NCBI RefSeq assembly: GCF_000372725.1
Contig: NW_005199577.1
Span: 48,310-112,309, forward strand
DNA from: Emiliania huxleyi CCMP1516
Lineage: Eukaryota > Haptophyta > Isochrysidales > Noelaerhabdaceae
Direction: 5' to 3'
Length of the DNA: 64,000 nt
Position 1 is the stretch's first letter, and each line of letters begins with the position of its first letter. Both the position numbers and the translations under genes were made by a program. Below are positions 60,956 through 64,000 of the stretch, in pieces. Under the pieces are notes generated by a model. The model searched no databases, was not told the DNA's origin, and saw only the letters and a list, made by a program, of their open reading frames with translations.

Positions 60956-62177
60956 TCACTTGTCCCCCTTGGCGTGGCGCGCCTCTCCCCCAGCTCTCGG
61001 TATCGCGTACTGCACGAGGCTACCGTGGGCCCCGCCTGCGCGCTGGGGGTTCCCTGCCCTGTCGGGAAGCCTAGCTCTGAACCTGGGGTCGCTACCTAAT
61101 GCGGGGCTCCTGGACGGGTGATGAAGTTCGCCTTGAATCTCTCGTCTCGCTTTCCCCCCTACTCGCGTCCATCGGGGGTACTCCCGTGCTTGGCTCTCTG
61201 ATCTCCCCCCCCCCCCCCCCCCTCCTTCCCTCTCCGGGATGAGAAGCGCGCTGCTGTCCCTAGAGTGGGGTCGGGTGTTGGGGGAATTGATTAGGCACGT
61301 TGTCCGCGGCCGCCTCGCACCGAGGAGCGCCTGGTGCAGGCCGCAGAGCTCGGCAAGCCCATCTCGCGAGAACGCGTCACCAGCATCGTCCTCCGCACGA
61401 ATTGAAAAGAGGGCAGATGCCATGTCCTCCGATTGTCGCACCTGCCTCTGCGTCCGCGCTGAGCCCGCCATCCAGCCTGGCGGTAGGGCAGAGTCCTTGG
61501 CCAACGACACCATCACGCGCTCCAGCGCGCGGCCACCGCGATACGCAAAACGCCCGCCCGCGACGCGGTTGGAAGGGACTGAATCGACGGCATCGTTGAG
61601 CGAGCGTCGTTGTCGGACCGGTCCGTAAGCGGCGTCCTCACAAGAGGATGGCAGGTTGCAGAGGTACTCGAGCTCAACCTTTGCGGGGCGGCGGGCACGG
61701 CTCAAAAAGCGAAACACCGAGCAGCGGAGTGGACGGATTGCGCCTCTGCAGATGCCATGTGGGCCATGGCAACCGCCTCGGTCTTCTGGGTGGTGATGGA
61801 GCCCACAGGATAGGATTCTTGCCGGAATGGGCCTGCGCAACGCTCGCAGGTCCCCTCCGATTCCTTGACAATAAATATTCCAAGCACCGAGACCGCGAGC
61901 GCCGTGGCAAAGACGACAAACGCGATTAGACACGGACATGCGACGATGCACCTGGGGCGATCAGCTGGGCTTGTAGCAAGGGGAGTGAACGAGCATACGC
62001 CAGCAGCCAGCAGAGGTGGACGTGGACGTGGAGAGGTGTGTGAATTGCGACTGCGTGGCATCTCAATGCGCACTTGACGATGCGTAGCGGGGGCTTGACT
62101 TCGTGTGACAGTGGCTCCAGCTCTCTCAAACAGCCACCAAAGAGGCCGCAGCGTCTGCGCGTCTGGTCCGTCTTCAT
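60956..62177 (-). CDS. Hypothetical membrane protein, exons unresolved
   Basis: A first piece (62073 down to about 61705) has one transmembrane helix (LIAFVVFATALAVSVLGIFI) and SEGTCERCAGPFRQESYPVG. After a frame change a second piece reads VELEYLCNLPSSCED, RFAYRGGRALERVMVSLAKD, SEDMASALFSIRAEDDAGDA and LCGLHQALLGARR, which looks like real protein. The low-complexity 3' part (G-run at 61206-61222) is unlikely to be coding. I recognise no family. Confidence 0.35.
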
Positions 62178-62899
62178 CGCGATTCAGCTTCTACAGAGTA
62201 GTCTCACCCGCAAGAATAAGATCGCGGCGCGCATCCTCCGCCCTTGTTTGCCTTTTTCTTTCTTTTTATTGTTTGCGCAGTGCTGCCTGTCCGGTGCCTA
62301 GTGTCTCGAGTGAGGTTTTGTGGTAGAGTTCTTTTTATTCTCAACTGTAGAGTGCCGTTCGTGTCGACCGCTCGTCGCGTCGTCGTGTCGTGCTGGTGCG
62401 TGGTGGTCGACAATGATCAATGAATGTTTTCTCATTTCTGTCGTTTTGCCGTTTATCGGGCAGCATGCGCGCGAGAGGGAGGCTTCGATGTTCGAAGTTT
62501 CATATCTTCAATTTCATCATACATCAATCTGTTGTGAAGGCCCCGAGCCCGACGACGCTCGACGGTCAGCGACAGGAAACCGCGCGCGCGAGAGAGAGTG
62601 CCGCTCCCCTCCCCCCTCCGTCCGCGCGCGTCCCCGCGTGCTCTTGTTGGTTTATCTCTTACATACCTAACACTTCTCGTAGCCCCCCGTGCAGTACGAG
62701 GCGTGGTCACAGTAGACATTCGCAACCCCACGTTCGTCCGTGACGTTTAGTACCTCAGCATGCGCGGCTTCCGACGAGTTCCGTGTGTCAAGCCACGCTT
62801 GTCAGGGACGACAATGGAATGTGGTGTGCAGGGCTGGTGCACTCTCTTCTATTTAGGCGCTGACTGTGAGATCACGGCGGGGGAGGGGGGGGGGGGGGT
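62178..62899. other. Intergenic, AT-richer, no gene seen
   Basis: Notably lower GC between 62200 and 62560. No RNA gene or conserved frame recognised. Confidence 0.5.
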
Positions 62900-63993
62900 T
62901 CAAGCGATGCCCATGCGCATGAGGTGCAGCTTCGCACGCAACTCGGCGGGTGGCTGAAGGTCTCCGAGCCGTTCGCCAAATGTGCAGAGGAGGAGGGCGA
63001 TCGCACGGTGGAGCGCCGCGTCGAGCCGCGAGGCGTGGGCCGACGTGCGCGCTGTCACCGCCGCCGAGGCCAGCGGGGCGACGGCGAGGGCGGTGGCGGC
63101 AGTGCCACGCTGCACGGCGGGGCGCAGGCTTGCGAAGGCGGGCTTGGAGGAGGGGTCGGCGGCCGAAGCGGCGGCGAGGTGCGGGTGGCCGTGGCCGAGG
63201 AGGGTGTCGAGAGCGTGCGAGCAGCGCAGCAGCAGCAGGAGCAGCTCCTGAACGCCGCTCGAGAGCTGCACCAGGCCGCGCGCGTCCTAAGGATGCCGTT
63301 TGGGGAATTGCGTGTGTGCGGGTGCGGGTGGGGGTGGGGGGGTGGAGGTGGGGGTGGTTGGGGGGGGGGGGGCGCCATGGGGACCGCCCCAGGGCAATTG
63401 TCGTTGCGAGAAAAGGCCCCCCCTTTTTGCGAAACCCCCTTTCTATACGGGAAAGGGGAAAAACCCCCCATTTTACGGCCTCGGCGGAGCCAAAAAGGGC
63501 CTCCCCAAGGGCGTGCCCCTTCAAACAAACCGCGGAAGGGGCGGGGGCGCCGCACCAAACCCCTTGTTGGGGCCCAAGGCGGGGGTTTTAATTTGTTTGC
63601 CGCGCCGATCGCCTCCGAGAGCGAGTCGATCGGGCGGCGGGCGGCAGCCAGGATCTCCTTCCAGCCTGGGGTGGCACCGCCGCCGCCGAGGAGGGCGGCG
63701 CGTCGCGCAGGCTGCGACTCGGCGATGTGGGCGAGCTCGAGGAATGCGAGGTGTTGGGTGAGCGGGGCCTGCGCGAACGCCAAGGGGGGGAGAGTGGAGG
63801 TGCCGCGGGGGAGCCGTGCGATGGTGGTGGGACCGCGGGGAGGCGGGCTGGTGAGAGGCGGGCTGGTTAGAGGCGGGCGTGGGCGCGTGGGCGCGTGGGC
63901 GCGTGGCCGAGAGGACAGCGCGCTCTGCCGCGGAAGCGCGACGGGGTGCAAAGCGTGCGGCAGCGCGCTCTGCGGCTGGCGAGGCGGGTGCAC
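62900..63993 (-). CDS. Hypothetical helical protein, split by a bad-sequence stretch
   Basis: A right piece (about 63600-63780) reads LAFLELAHIAESQPARRAAL, WKEILAAARRPIDSLSEAIG. A left piece (62900-63290) reads LVQLSSGVQELLLLLLRCSH, ALHRAIALLLCTFGERLGDL and stops after MRMGIA. They are probably two exons of one helix-rich protein. The sequence between (63300-63600) has abnormal homopolymers. Family unknown, and the 5' end may run out of the window. Confidence 0.35.
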
Positions 63994-64000
63994 GCCTCGT

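Overview
The window is nuclear DNA of a GC-rich unicellular alga. Genes are split by short introns of about 45-180 nt, proteins are eukaryotic (RAP, RCC1, ankyrin, alpha-kinase, PI-PLC, RAD1), and there are plastid/secretory leaders and no operons. Nine of the 22 introns I could place by reading-frame continuity start with GC instead of GT. Together with the base composition and the 38-residue WAYAT-type RAP repeat proteins, this suggests a haptophyte such as Emiliania huxleyi or a relative. That assignment is inference. A 360-base run of N (34503-34862) and an inflated-homopolymer stretch (63370-63590) indicate a draft assembly.

Layout. 1-1235: repeat-rich DNA. 1236-3581: LRR membrane protein (+). 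4005-7160 and 9600-12520: two copies of a RAP-domain gene unit (+); the second copy is flanked by a 130-bp direct repeat. 12736-14585: KamA-like radical SAM enzyme (+). 15193-15474: bL31m-like protein (-). 16316-17821: F-box/RCC1 protein (-). 18256-18684: unknown (+). 18870-19586: WW-domain remnant (-). 19714-21906: sugar transporter (+). 22232-24430: TPR protein (-). 24695-25570: LRR protein (+). 25931-27007: GT25-like protein (-). 28686-30757: ankyrin protein (-), head to head with a U-box fragment. 31936-34502: membrane-anchored PI-PLC (-), running into the gap. 35175-36557: soluble HMG-CoA reductase (+). 36838-38968: glucose-6-phosphate dehydrogenase (-). 39588-43334: 1.2-kDa-residue-scale (about 1217 aa) secreted glycoprotein (-). 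44721-44981: small secreted ORF between C7-hairpin clusters. 45302-48197: vWA-alpha-kinase-CCCH protein (+). 49330-50754: second F-box/RCC1 protein (-). 51108-53597: Sfi1-like W-repeat protein (-). 53993-55592: ankyrin/F-box-like protein (-). 55622-55789: truncated DMT-like fragment (-). 56144-57300: frameshifted desaturase (+). 57679-59361: RAD1 (-). 59822-60574: HHL1-like plastid protein (+). 60956-62177 and 62900-63993: unknown (-).

The genes do not form one pathway. The most interesting signals are structural. Three introns (KamA, PI-PLC, G6PD) begin with a copy of the exon that follows them, as expected if introns arise by tandem duplication across AG|GT. One uncharacterised SH3-like module occurs in three otherwise unrelated proteins. 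Two domain fusions (vWA-alpha-kinase-CCCH, and ectodomain-TM-PLC) look unusual. Exact exon boundaries stated below were chosen so that phases and total lengths are consistent; they are not supported by transcripts here.
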